From NCBI GenBank assembly GCA_964035545.1, contig OZ037767.1, forward strand, positions 5,914,207 to 5,978,206: a stretch of DNA of 64,000 bases, in the 5' to 3' direction. Numbering within the stretch: position 1 is the first letter of the stretch; every line of letters begins with the position of its first letter. The translations under genes were made by a program, and so were the position numbers. The stretch comes from Bugula neritina. Taxonomy: Eukaryota > Bryozoa > Gymnolaemata > Cheilostomatida > Bugulidae. Positions 50,661 through 62,153 of the stretch are shown here, in pieces. The notes below the pieces were generated by a model. The model was given only the letters and a program-made list of their open reading frames with translations, had not been told where the DNA came from and did no database searches.

Positions 50661-53600
50661 ATGTCCAACCCTCTGTTCAGTGCTAGTCTACTAGAGTCTC
50701 TTGACTTCTCAGATTCTGAAGGTATTCATTTCAATCCAACCATCACTTTGAAGAACCCTGGAAATGCATTGACAATCAGACCTCTGCAGCGAGATGATTA
50801 TGATCATGGTAATGTCTATATTCTTTAGTGCATCTCTTCTTTCACAGTACATCTTCTGTTATGTTTAGTTTTATTTTTTACAATTTTTAACTGAATTCAA
50901 ATGAAGCTGTTTTCATATTCACAAGTGATAGATCTCGCACTTGACTCAGAAAAAGTTTATGAGGTCAACAAAGCTTTCACAGATAATAGAGCATATACAT
51001 AGCTAGTACAAACTACTGTGATTTGTGTATTATTTCATTGTGCCAGCGTAAAATCTAATTATAGCTTTTCTTGAGAGAGATGACAACTTCAAGTGGTATT
51101 TAAAATCGATGCAATACATGTAGATTATTATAGTCTATCATAGTTTTTCGGATATGGATTGTAAATATATTTTGGGTATATATTTTAAATATATTATATA
51201 TTTATATGCTCCTATATTAACGTCGTAGCAGATCGCTGTGTCATTATGTAAAAGTACTGATTAATTTTTTTTATGTTTGTGAAGCCGCTGCCATTTGTGA
51301 TCATTTTTATAAAGTGTATTTAAATAAATCAACTGTCAGCTAGTTGTGTGGAAGTTGATAGTTTTAATGAGTTATTTTTGTTTTCAATATGTTGTATCAT
51401 TCGGAAATATTTGTTATTTTAAATAATGTGATGTATGTATAGAATTTATATTAATGTTTAGTATCACACAGCCACAACTATTTAACCTATCTTTATGGAC
51501 AGAGCCTGCTAGCACTTGTTCAAACCACTATATGTTCGGCTGCTACTTGCAGGTTATTATGAGGTGTTGCGTCAGCTGACCACCGTTGGGGAACCGTCAT
51601 TGGAAGATTTCCAAAGTAAGTGCAATCATTCTTTCCAGGGATGAGTCAATGTTGATCAAAAAAATTTTCTCCAACTTAAATTGTAAATTTAAAATCTAGA
51701 AAATGTTTGCTAAGTTTTGAGCTGGCCATTTTGTACCTATGTGTGTGGTTTAAATTATTCTGTTGCGGTAACTAGAGAATAGTTGGGTCTTAAGAGAATT
51801 TTCTAATAATTTGATATTTCTGATTTCATATGGATGTCCACCAAAAGTATCCAAATTAGCGAATAAGTGAATGAAATGTTTTTCGATTTTGATTTGCCCT
51901 CACCAAAACGGTTTTTGCCCTTCTTTGCTGCAAGTTCTTTTATATCCCCTGCTTATACCTAATGCATTTATTTAAAAATTTATATAGAGTGGTTTTTTCT
52001 CTTCTAATATATTTTCAGTATTGCCATCTTTCTGATTTATTCAGCTCACTTTGTAAAATCATGTTTTATTTTAAGTACTTAATGAGGTTGCAACTGTGTT
52101 AGAGATGGTACAAATGATAACTTATTCAAAATAATACTAATTCTAATGCTTTGTATGACTAATTTAGCTTTAGTCGCATTTAAAACATGGTATATAATAA
52201 CCTTGGATTGCTTTAGATACTTGCATGCATTCAATAGAGTAAACTAGAAATGTTGATTTTACAGTCTGTAGGAAGTTATCTCCTTTTTCTGTTCATCTTA
52301 GTCACCATTGCTTGTTTATAAACTTTATGGCCTCTCTTTACACAGTCCTGCATTAAAAGCTGTAATTGGTTATTAGAATGACTTCCTTTCAGTCATGGTA
52401 AGAAAACTCCAATTGTGAGTAATATATTGTAGCGAGATTTGATGAGATGCTAGCCTGTGCTGGGACATATTACGTAATAGTCGTAGAGGACACAAATACC
52501 AAACAAGTGGTGGCATCCTGCTCGTTGGTTATAGAGAAGAAGTTTATCAGAGAATGTACCAAGAGGGGAAGAATAGAAGATGTCGTAGTAGATAGCAGTT
52601 GTAGAGGGAAACAGCTTGGCAAGCTGTGAGTGTTTATGTGTTCACAGTATAATAATACTTTGGCAGCAGTCCAAAAGGAGAAAGGTTGTTGACACTGGTT
52701 TATAAATGTTATGCTTTGCTTCGAACAGGATGTATAGCCTAAAGTTGTAGTTATATATATGATTTCATTGAGAGATATGTAATACACACTTTCAGCTGAG
52801 GATGTGTAGACAGATTTCATTCATTCTCAGCTGATAGTTGGATGTTTTACAGCAGGCTTCTATTTGTGTAAGCAGAGCTGCAGAAAAGCTAATTAATGTG
52901 CTAACAAACAACATCTTCAAGTCTTGTCTGTTTAGTGTAATACTTTCCTCTATCGATTCCCTGATCTTTTTTCGTTTAACTAGTCTTGGATATATACTAT
53001 AGGTAGCCTGTCTGTATGTATCTACTGAAGTAGGTGCAATAATGGAGAAATTGAGAAAAGCCTTGTCCTAGATTAGAAAGATAGTAAAAGAAGTTATGTT
53101 CTCGCAAGAATTTCAAGCTTCACGCCCCCAAACCAAAATGTATTAAGAAAATTAAGGAACTTAAGCTATTAGAATTTCTCCACCACTGCATCTAAATGTA
53201 TTTCTTCTGGTGTTAGTACTTCCAGTCTTAGTACTTTAACTGTTAGTACTTTAAGTGTTAGTACTTCTGGTGTTGGTACTTTATGTGTTAGTACTTCTAG
53301 TGTTAGTACTTTAACTGTTAGTACTTCTGGTGTTGGTACTTTAAGTGTTAGTACTTCTAGTGTTGGTACTTTGAGTGTTAGTACTTTGAGTGTTAGTACT
53401 TTTAGTGTTGGTACTTCTGGTGTTGGTACTTTAAGTGTTAGTACTTCTAGTGTTAGTACTTCAAGTCTTAGTACTTCAAGTCTTAGTACTTCTGGTATTA
53501 GTACTTTAAGTGTTAGTACTTTCAGTGTTAGTACTTCTAGTGTTAGTACTTTGAGTGTTAGTACTTTTAGTGTTAGTACTTCTAGTGTTAGTACTTCTAG

Positions 53601-54617
53601 TGTTAGTACTTCTAGTGTTAGTACTTCTAGTGTTAGTACTTCTGGTGTTAGTACTTCTGGTGTTAGTACTTTAAGTGTTAGTACTTTAAGTGTTAGTACT
53701 TCTAGTGTTAGTACTTCTGGTGTACTTTAAGCTCTTTCTGTTGTTGACTCACTCAGAGCTAATAGATTGAAGACTGTGTAATGACACATAGTAGGGTGAT
53801 GCTAAGCAGAGAGATAGGGGTATTACATGTATTACATTTATCTTCAAGTTCCCTGCTATTGTAGCCCTTATCTGTAACTAATAATGCCTCATGTAGTTAA
53901 TGCAGACATGTCAACTGCAGATGTGTGTTTGTAATATGACAAACACTGGTGGGCCACATCCCAAGGTGTTTCTCTTGTGAAGCCGTTTCTATGGTAACAG
54001 CATCAACTCTGTCAACAATGCATAATGCTTGAAATTTCTACTTGAGTACAGAGGTGCAGATTTTGTTTGGCTTGTGTTTTTAATGTTTTGCAAGAAGTTT
54101 GGACTGTGGTTGCTATATTTGGGAAGCAGATATCTGTTTATAGTACAAATACAATTGCAGCTAGAACTATTAAACAAATTTGCAGCTCCAGCTACTGATG
54201 CTTTGGAAACTTGGCTTCATGCATTTGCTTTTATTATAAAGTGCTGCTGTATTTGATTGGCGTGTTTCTATGTGTAAGTCAACACTGACTGCTGCATCTA
54301 CAAATTAACACATGTTCACTTTTAATGTAAGGATGTAAAGGTGAATCTAGTTTTGTATCTTGTATGTTTACTTGTGCTATTTAGTTTTAAATTTGGTAAC
54401 TATATATATATTACTGATGTTAGCTAAGGGTAAAGTTGAACATGAAGCTTTATATGAAACGTGTTTCACTTTTAGATTGGTGTTGACTGCAAAAAAACTA
54501 GCCAGAAAACTCGAATGCTACAAACTAACTTTAGAGTGTGAAAAAGACAAGATTCCGTTCTATGAGAAATTCGGATTTAGGAATAACGAGTGCTTTTACA
54601 TGGTTCAAAGATTTTAA
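50661..54617 (+). CDS. GNPNAT1: Glucosamine 6-phosphate N-acetyltransferase, four coding exons, complete
   Basis: Transfers acetyl from acetyl-CoA to glucosamine 6-phosphate, giving GlcNAc-6-P, the committed acetylation step of UDP-GlcNAc synthesis (cytosolic or Golgi/endosome-associated in animals). Coding exons: 50661-50808, 51553-51615, 52433-52625 and 54476-54617. Phases (1, 1, 2) join cleanly to 181 residues plus TAA; the human enzyme is 184. GNA1 signatures: [20 protein letters not shown], then QLTTVGEP, the strand [25 protein letters not shown], the acetyl-CoA-binding stretch GRIEDVVVD followed by [10 protein letters not shown] (the R/Q-x-x-G-x-G/A-type loop of the GNAT fold), [16 protein letters not shown], and the C-terminal PFYEKFGFR with YMVQRF. 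The start ATG (MSNPLF) lies four bases after an acceptor; an upstream in-frame ATG lies before that acceptor and is intronic. Intron 3 holds a 15-bp minisatellite. Confidence 0.95.
53213..53728. repeat. 15-bp minisatellite (AGTGTTAGTACTTCT), about 34 copies
   Basis: Tandem 15-base units with variants at the last bases (TTCTAGTG, TTTAAGTG, TTCTGGTG, TTTGAGTG). It lies in intron 3 of GNPNAT1. Its frame would read as [15 protein letters not shown] pentapeptides, which is a consequence of unit length 15 and not evidence of coding. Confidence 0.94.
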
Positions 54618-54810
54618 TGTCTTCCTCGAGGTTTTCCGTGGAGATAACAGATACAGCTGACTACAGAAATCTTAGCTAGTCAATTGGTTTCAACTCTCTA
54701 ATCATCTCACTACATGTAAATGACTTCGAACTTTAATCTATCCATTGATGTGCTTATCGATGGTACTTATTTGCAACATAATTTATTCTCCATTCTTACA
54801 AGGCCATGTA

Positions 54811-54965
54811 TGCCTGTTGCACCCCCTCCTTCTACTATAACTCAACCCCCTCTTCTGTTACTCAAACCCCTCCTTCTTTTGCAATTCAAGCCTCTCCCTC
54901 TCTTGCAATTTAAGCCCCTCCCTTTCTTGCTACCCAAACCCCTCTTTCTATTGCAACTTGTGCCC
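54811..54965. repeat. CT-rich imperfect tandem repeat in the GNPNAT1 3' flank
   Basis: About six units of roughly 27 bases of the form CAAACCCCTCCTTCTTTTGC, AATT. On the minus strand it would read as basic KRGRGLNC repeats, most likely non-coding. It could be part of the GNPNAT1 3' UTR. Confidence 0.7.
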
Positions 54966-57160
54966 CACCATGTGCCAAATCGATGAACGCCAAAATCAAC
55001 TGTCCTATCAACTTTTCTTCCCAAATGTGAAAGATACTTATGCTGTTTTTTTTCATTAAACAAAGAACCCTTAGCAAGTCAGTGATCATGTCTTACACTG
55101 ACTTATCTAGTTTTTAGCAATTAAAGAAGAAATTTAGGTGAATATTTATAGTTTTTTCTGTGGTGTGATTGGCTCAAACTCTCAAGAGATTTCATCTCGT
55201 GGTTTTGTCCTGTAAGATGCTAGCAAGAACTGTTTATTTAAAATAAATGTATGAATTTAAGATTTACTTGTTGCTTGCTACTTACTTTGTCCTTCAATCT
55301 TACTTTTGTTTGCACTTTTAGTGTTGAAAGTTACTATTTATTTCTCCATGCATATTCTAGTCTTTTGTATTTCAATTTTGTTTGCATCTGGCTTATTCCT
55401 CATAATAAACTTAAAGAAATGATTGCTCATTAATTAGGTCTTTTTATACTTTGTTATTTTTATGGACATTCCAATTTGTGGAGTTTTTCCTATTATCTAT
55501 CTGTATTATCAATGTAAATTTATAATGTGGCAGTTTTCTTTTCCAAATACAAACAATGTTATGTAACATCTAATTTCCTTATGATTTAATATTTCTTATC
55601 AGGACTGTTTGACTTTTCTACACTGACTAAACTCTAAGCTGTGCTGTTGACAAGTTGTGTAGTTACACCAGGGCTATCAAATTGACCAAATACATTACAC
55701 CACTTACCACTCTATAGTCCTATATACAAGTGCACGCGTCTAGCTTGCATACTATAAAAGGGCCTTTTGCCAAGTTGTCTCCCCTCTAAGCTATAGTTAT
55801 TCCATTTTCACCTGTGATCGCATTGTAGCTTGTAGTGTACTGACAACCCTGAATGTTGCTTGTACATGGGGGAGAGGGGGACACTTTAATTTGGAGATAT
55901 AGTCAAGAGTAGACTTGGTGTTTCTTGACTATGCATGTAATTGTGTGCCCATGCAAGCTAGCAGACAACATAATATCAAGTACAAGTGCAAATAATTGCA
56001 ATTTAATAACTATTTCTTCAAAACAATCATAAAAGTTGATGAATACTAGAAAATTTGTAGAAAGTAAATGTACTCATGGAGATTTGCTGTGTATACATGC
56101 TGGTTTATATGGTTTGGCAATGGTTGCGTAATGTGGTTTCCCCCCTATTACACTGATACCAGCATTATTTCTAAATAAGGATGCTGAATGAAAATACTAA
56201 TAATTACAATGCTAGTCTTTAGTTTGTATTTCCGATAGATATATCACATTGAAAAACATGGAGGATGTGTACAGTAGCAATATGTGCCGTCAAAAAGTTA
56301 GAAACTTCAAATTTTCAAAATACTTGTTGTTTATAACACAAGGTGAAGGATCAACATCAAATATACTGATTTCGGGATTGGCATTGCCCCTTGCTATAGT
56401 ATGATCATGTTTCATATCAAGCCTAATAAAACTGGGCTTCTATTTTTTATGTGATGATAGCCTAACATGTTATACAACATGCAAACAATAGAGGGTATGC
56501 CGATGCAATCTTTTTAACCTCCTTACCTCATTGATAGCATTATGTAAGAGTAAAATATAGAAATTTCAATGTTGGTGGAACAACCATGCATGGCAACAAA
56601 CATGATTTTTAAAGTAGGTCTAATCTTCCAGGATGTCTTTACTTAGTTGTTCGACATGATTTATTATAACTGCCTCATGCCATTTTTAACAAGTAGGCTT
56701 CCAAGATGAATATCATTATCATAATTGTACTCTACATAAATATATAATCAGCGATTGTGATAAAAATAACCTATATATATAACATGCGATATGCTTTGCT
56801 TACATTTCTAAGTTGTTTGTACAAGTTTATTGCCTACTATACCTACTATATCGCAATTGGTGATGGTTATGTGGGGAGGGAAAGCCTATACCTATATTTT
56901 TGAAGAAAATGTGCAAATTTTTTTATAAATGGAGCAAAAAATTTACAACCCTGTTACGAGCAGTTTATAGTCAGGCCCAGTTTAACTTGATCAAGCAACA
57001 TCTGAACTATTACAGTAAATTGTAAATTTAATTGACTTAGCTACAGTCTAATAAACTATACTGTTGCAGGTCTACCTCAATGCAGCATTGATTAAGGTTA
57101 AAAATGTGAAGGATAAAACTTTTTGGCTAATAGCAAACAGCAAAAGGTGTAAATCTTCTT

Positions 57161-57478
57161 CCCCTATACCCCTCATTCACACTTACCGTAGCGTAAGCCA
57201 TAACGTAAAATATCAGCCATTTTTAATGTGTAGGACTGAAGTTTTTAAAGTCCACTATTGGGTACGATCTATGACACTTCATTGAACAATTATATCCAAT
57301 GAGTTAACCAAAAGTTTTTCTGTTCAGTATGAGTCTGCCGCAACTTGTTTGAATCAAGCAGTGCTTGATCCTAATGTACCGCAACACCGTACAGGAAGCT
57401 CAGACATTTGTAAAAATGGCTGATATTTGCTGTTACTGCCTACGGTAAGGTAAATGTGAATGAAGGATACAAGTATTA
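57161..57478. mobile_element. Non-autonomous DNA-element-like inverted repeat
   Basis: The left arm (57164-57232: TCATTCACACTTACCGTAG, AAATATCAGCCATTTTTA) and the right arm (57408-57478, reversed: TCATTCACATTTACCTTACC, AAATATCAGCCATTTTTA) are imperfect complements around an interior of about 175 bases with no coding capacity. This is MITE-like structure. It is intergenic between GNPNAT1 and the TMCC gene. Confidence 0.72.
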
Positions 57479-58939
57479 TAATACATCATGTCAATTAGTC
57501 TCAGAACTAAATATTCGCATTCTCTATCACGGTTGATGCATTTGAAAATGTTATTATTTATGTAATATATGCAGCAGGCATTGGGCTTCAGGCTCTCTCA
57601 CTATACTGGTGTTTTGATCTAATCCATTTTTTTCAAGTTTAAAGAATATTTGCATCAAACAGTAGCCCGAGTTATATACAGCTGACATGCAAACACTGTC
57701 ATATAGAAACACTGGTTAGCCCAGGTGCTGGAGGCAATAGCACAGGTCACACAAAAGCAGCTGAACAATGAAATTGTATCTCAACAATAGAGGGCTTTTC
57801 CAATCATGGATAAAATAATGGGCACAGTATTTAATCATGCACAGTATTGTTGTGATAGTGTATGTACAAGCACTAATAAATCAAAACCCAATGGCCAATC
57901 AATAAAATCAGCTGATCTTTCATTATATGGTTATGATAGGGGCATTCATGCTGTCTCGCAATAGTCTAAACTCTAATGCATGAGCTAAAGATCTAGCCCA
58001 ATTTCAAGACATGAAGCCTTGAAAAATGGGAACCACTTCAAATCCAAACTTGAGACAAATGTCTTTGAAATTTTTGAACTATCATCTTGAGCTTTTTATG
58101 CAAAAACTAGGAAACCTTTCAAAACTGATGGAACTCAAAAAGCACATTTTATACTATACCTAAATAGACAAAAAAAATGTTTCTACTTACACCAACTGAG
58201 TAAATAAATCAATGAAATTTGGTATATTAGAAAATGATACACAACTGAAAAATCACACTCGATTCTAAGAACCGACGCTATTGAGTAACAATACCTGCTA
58301 GTTGGAAATTGATCATATCTATTTTAAGCTATGCAAGGATCTACATTTCAATAATTACACACCTGTTGGGTTGATATAATATACTGAATATACTGAATTC
58401 TCACTCTTTTATTGCTAGTGTATAGAGTTCGTACTTCAGTATACAATAACTAGCAAGTTATCATTCTGAGGTTTGCTTTCATCAACAATCTGGAATCAAC
58501 TTGGTTATTTTATTGTGTGAGCTTATTAATCGATTTCAAAGTGACTGGTTAGTAAAACCACTTGGAAGAACAATAAAGTGGAGAATCATTTACATATTGC
58601 TTAATTTATTTTTATTTGTGGTAAAACACATTTAACTTCTAAAAATATTGCAGTACTTCAACCACATTGATAATAAATTAATGCACAAAAATAAAACAAA
58701 AATAGAGGCATTGTTGAGTGCTATTCCTTGCAAGTTAGATAGTGTGAGTTCGAACTTGATCTAAGACAGGGTTCTTGAAGATTCCATACTAGACTACCAA
58801 CAAAATAGATTTAAACAAACGGCACTAAAATTTACTAACAAGCTGTGCATTCACTGCCAGAGTGGTTCATTAAAATAATCAATTATATTATATAAATTAA
58901 ACGAAAAATATTAATAATACTTTCTACTTTTGCTAAAGA

Positions 58940-60472
58940 TTACGAGGTTGGTAAGTTCTGTTCAGCATACGCGTGCCTACGAGAAATATTTGGAATAGCA
59001 CCACTGAAGGAGACCCACTGACTAGAAGTTAAAATGATGACAAACACCAGCACTAGAATCGACGCGACTTTCCACTTGGCATTCATCAGCGGCCCAACAA
59101 CATTGGAAACTGTAGACATGAACACCAGTAGCACTGCCAGGAATGCAAGCAGGACGTTGATTACCTTCGTCAGCATGACCTTGGCATTGGGGTTGTCTAC
59201 CCCTTCCATACTGATGAGCTGTTGCTGCTGATTTTGCAACTCTATTTTAGCAATCCTGGTGTTGGCAGTCTCCAAGGCTTCCTGAAGGTCACGAGTTCTC
59301 TCTTCTAACTGATAGTCTATTTTCTCCTCCATATTGGACATTTCCTGTTTCAGATTACTGAGCTCGTTTTGAGTGAGCTCAACAAAGTCATTCAAGTGTT
59401 CTTCCAGCCTTTCATACCGATCAGCCATCCGCTCCTCCTCCAGCGAGGTTCTGACCGCGGCTAGTTCCTCTTGGAACTCCGACATCTGAGACCGAAGCAT
59501 ATCTATTTCTCGAGCAACAACCTCCAAACTTTCGGCATTTCTATTTAGTTTTTGAAGTAGAGGTTCAATTGCCGCCTGGTTATAATTCTGGATAAGATTG
59601 GAAGTAGAAGACGCATGAGGACTGTCTCTAGCGAAATGGTAACTAGCTTCAGACATTGACCCTGACTCCGCCACTGCCAGACCTTCGTTGTCCGACTCCG
59701 TGCCACCAGGAACTCTCATCTTGAAGTTGGCTGGCAGCGTTGTGCTGCCGGTGGGACTGCTAGGACTACCAGCTCGCAGTACGGCAGGCACAGGACTCTC
59801 TGAACTGGTTCCTGTATGAGAAAAGTTATGAGTCAAAGAGTTAATATTATCTGCACTTCCACTTTTGCTCTTACTGCTTCCCCCTGAGTTCTCCTTTGGC
59901 TTAGAGACTAGCGCATCAGTAGCCGTGCGAATATTATCTACAACAGTCCCGCCAAAGTCTTTCAGTCCTTGACCTACATCCTTAAGCATTTCCTTTGCAG
60001 CTCGGTGAGCACCGTGAGATGTGCCGTGTTGTTCTATATTCCGTAGGTCATTCTGATATTTCTCCATTTTCTTCTGCAGGTTTGCTATTCTTTGCGCAGA
60101 CACGGAGTTATTCTTCTCGAAGACTAACTTAATGTTTTTCACTTTTGACTCGTCGTGACTCGCTTTACTTGACAAGTCCAAATATTCCTGAACATGGTCT
60201 TCTTTTATGATCTGCTCTTTCTGAATCTCCATCCTAATCTTATCTATTTTCAGTTTGTATGCGTTTATAGTATTTCTGTGTTTACTCGGATCTGCTGCGA
60301 TGTTTCGGCCACTGTCAGTGGTTTCAATTTCTAGGAGCAAACCCCCAGGTTCTGAATCAGTATAGTCTGAGCCCCCATCTTCCACCGAGTCTGCATGTAG
60401 GTGCTTTTCCATGGTGCCCTTCTTCCCGGGAAGGGGACTCTTTTTATTCCTGAACTCAAACTTTTTCATCAT
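58940..60472 (-). CDS. TMCC-family transmembrane and coiled-coil protein (TMCC1/2/3-like), single coding exon
   Basis: 510 residues. The TMCC family consists of ER-membrane proteins; TMCC1 acts at ER-endosome contacts and TMCC3 at ER tubule junctions in mammals (family knowledge). A role in ER shape or contacts here is inference. Seen: basic N-terminus MMKKFEFRNKK; first coiled coil at about residues 65-150 (INAYKLKIDKIRMEIQKEQ to RIANLQKKMEKYQNDLRNIE); a conserved KEMLKDVGQGLKDFGG segment at 160-175; a Ser/Pro/Gly-rich low-complexity stretch at 190-290; long coiled coil at about 300-425; and two hydrophobic segments at about 436-460 and 467-484, followed by a short tail (ISRRHAYAEQN). This is the TMCC order. 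The ATG is preceded two bases upstream by an acceptor (CTTGTAG), so at least one upstream exon exists and the N-terminus could be longer. The entire ORF has no intron. It is closer to TMCC1/2 than to unrelated coiled-coil proteins, but the paralogue is not resolved. Confidence 0.9.
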   Translation of the reverse strand: MMKKFEFRNKKSPLPGKKGTMEKHLHADSVEDGGSDYTDSEPGGLLLEIETTDSGRNIAADPSKHRNTINAYKLKIDKIRMEIQKEQIIKEDHVQEYLDLSSKASHDESKVKNIKLVFEKNNSVSAQRIANLQKKMEKYQNDLRNIEQHGTSHGAHRAAKEMLKDVGQGLKDFGGTVVDNIRTATDALVSKPKENSGGSSKSKSGSADNINSLTHNFSHTGTSSESPVPAVLRAGSPSSPTGSTTLPANFKMRVPGGTESDNEGLAVAESGSMSEASYHFARDSPHASSTSNLIQNYNQAAIEPLLQKLNRNAESLEVVAREIDMLRSQMSEFQEELAAVRTSLEEERMADRYERLEEHLNDFVELTQNELSNLKQEMSNMEEKIDYQLEERTRDLQEALETANTRIAKIELQNQQQQLISMEGVDNPNAKVMLTKVINVLLAFLAVLLVFMSTVSNVVGPLMNAKWKVASILVLVFVIILTSSQWVSFSGAIPNISRRHAYAEQNLPTS

Positions 60473-61654
60473 GCCTACAAGAAGACATCAAGTAAGTGAA
60501 ACAGTAGATTGACAAAGGAGAAGGTGCAGTGATTTATTGTAGCTTTTGTTGATTAACTTTGGGAGTAAAGGAAGTATGCATATGCAGACTTCACCCTGAA
60601 TGAATTAACAGAAACACACTGATCATTCCAGGAAGTCGCAGCTACTTTCCACACAAACCGCTCAGCAGACAAGTAACTAACTACATACTTTATACACATC
60701 TCTGCTTGCCTAGTGCCTGCCTTATTTTTGTTATCAATCAAAGGAAACTTAGAAAACATGATATATCACAAATTTGTTTTGGAAAACAGTGATGCAACAA
60801 GTTGGCCAACTTGAGAAAGTGTAAATAAAGAGCAAAAGCTTCTACCCTTGCAGCAAATCATGACTGTGAAGAATAGTTATGTTGTGAACATATACAACAC
60901 CAAAATCAATGCTGCGAGTCAACATGAAAAGCCTTACATACTGACAAGTTTAATGAAAATGTCAAAGGTATTGGTTTAATACATAATGCAAGCATTATTT
61001 GGATCGGCAATGAAAGTAAATGTGTTCATGTAATTGATTAGTAGTAACAGACAAAATAAAACAGCATTTCATACAATAGTCCTTTAGAATATTTATTGAG
61101 GCATGACTCCATACCCCAGTCAACCCTATGGCAGATATTTTTTTCTATGGGCAAAATCTAGGCACTTGAGAAAGAGCATGCAAGACAAGGTTGTGCTAAG
61201 GTACCCAGCATTTGTGTTAGTTAAATTGTAGTGCCTAATATAGGTAACTAATGACATAATTTAGCAACATTAAACCAATATAAATATGATACAGTTAATA
61301 TATAACATTTCTGATTGAATTGATAAGAAAATCAATCAATTAATATTAATAGTTAAGGAAAACAATTTTACTATAGCTAATAATTTAACTTGGTGATCAC
61401 TGAGCTTGTTGCTATCAATATAAAAACAGGATACATCATCTAACTACTTATCCATAACTTAGTTGGTCAATTTCTTAGTACATTTATAACCTTGATTCTT
61501 GATCTTACTTTCAAGATAGAGTATCAGTTTTAAATTAATTTCATGAAACTCTTTTAATAAAATTAGGTTCTCGGATATAAACATTTAGGAATACATGCGT
61601 TTAAATTTAAAGGGATAACTTATTATGCACAAACCCAAAACAATCTATTTACTA

Positions 61655-61799
61655 GGTAGGTGCAGTAATAAAAAAAGTAGGAAAAGCCTGTGTTCTGGAT
61701 AAGAAATGCAGCAAAAGCATATCAACCCTAGCTGCAAACCGAGAATTCATAAAGGACATAGGCTATTGAAAAGTCTCAGTTACTGCACCTACGCAAGAG
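61655..61799. mobile_element. Short element with inverted ends, related sequence at 53030
   Basis: It begins GTAGGTGCAGTAAT and ends with the complement (AGTTACTGCACCTAC). The head (GTAGGTGCAGTAATAAAAAA to GAAAAGCCTGTGTTCTGGAT) resembles 53029-53085 in GNPNAT1 intron 3 (GTAGGTGCAATAATGG, GAAAAGCCTTGTCCTAGATT), so this is a dispersed family. Confidence 0.5.
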
Positions 61800-61916
61800 T
61801 TAGGAGAGGTGCAAGGGTAAGGGGTACATCAGCTAGTAAATGCAACCAGTTAATGACTTTTCAATCAGCTGTCACATGTTGGGAGTAGAAAAACAAATCA
61901 ACTAAAACTTGAATAA

Positions 61917-62153
61917 TCAAAAACTAGTAATCCATCTAATAGTAGAGGGCAGTTCAAACTCCAAATGTCTAATTGACATCATCTTAAATAGTGGCATCAG
62001 TAAATTAGTGCAACGTGACACACAGACAAAGTTCCCATCATGACACCCTGACCAAGTGCCTGAATCACAACCCCATGGTCTGTCTGTGCAGTTCGGGCAC
62101 CTTCTATAGCACTTGTTCTCCGTATTTTGAGAGTGTGACCCAAATTCTAGCAA
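61917..62153 (-). other. Unrecognised Cys-rich open frame, possible exon or gene fragment
   Basis: A 78-codon open stretch on the minus strand includes seven cysteines in about 35 residues (KCYRRCPNCTDRPWGC, then SGTWSGCHDGNFVCVSRC). This is more protein-like than surrounding AT-rich frames and resembles an extracellular disulfide module. An acceptor-like TTGCTAG precedes it, but no good donor follows the last cysteine. It could be a chance frame, an exon of a gene nested in the TMCC intron, or a decayed fragment. I do not recognise the family. Confidence 0.2.

Larger units (their letters stand above)
54618..58939. other. GNPNAT1 3' flank and intergenic region, no gene seen
   Basis: This should contain the 3' UTR of GNPNAT1 and, on the minus strand, the 3' UTR of the TMCC gene (the two genes converge). 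An AATAAA for GNPNAT1 is possible at 55242-55247. Minus-strand AATAAA motifs occur at 58605-58610 and 58611-58616 and could end the TMCC transcript. A CT-rich imperfect repeat of about 27 bp occupies 54811-54965, and a foldback element lies at 57161-57478. I see no convincing coding exon; open frames here are short and without recognisable domains. Confidence 0.5.

Noticed and set aside
52391-52395. Five-base microexon in GNPNAT1 (CAG/TCATG/GTAAGA)
   Set aside because: It would break the frame; exons 2 and 3 already join in phase 1 to give a normal GNA1 sequence.
53371-53730. Open frame reading SVST pentapeptide repeats
   Set aside because: It is the 15-bp minisatellite in GNPNAT1 intron 3; no splice sites or homologous protein.
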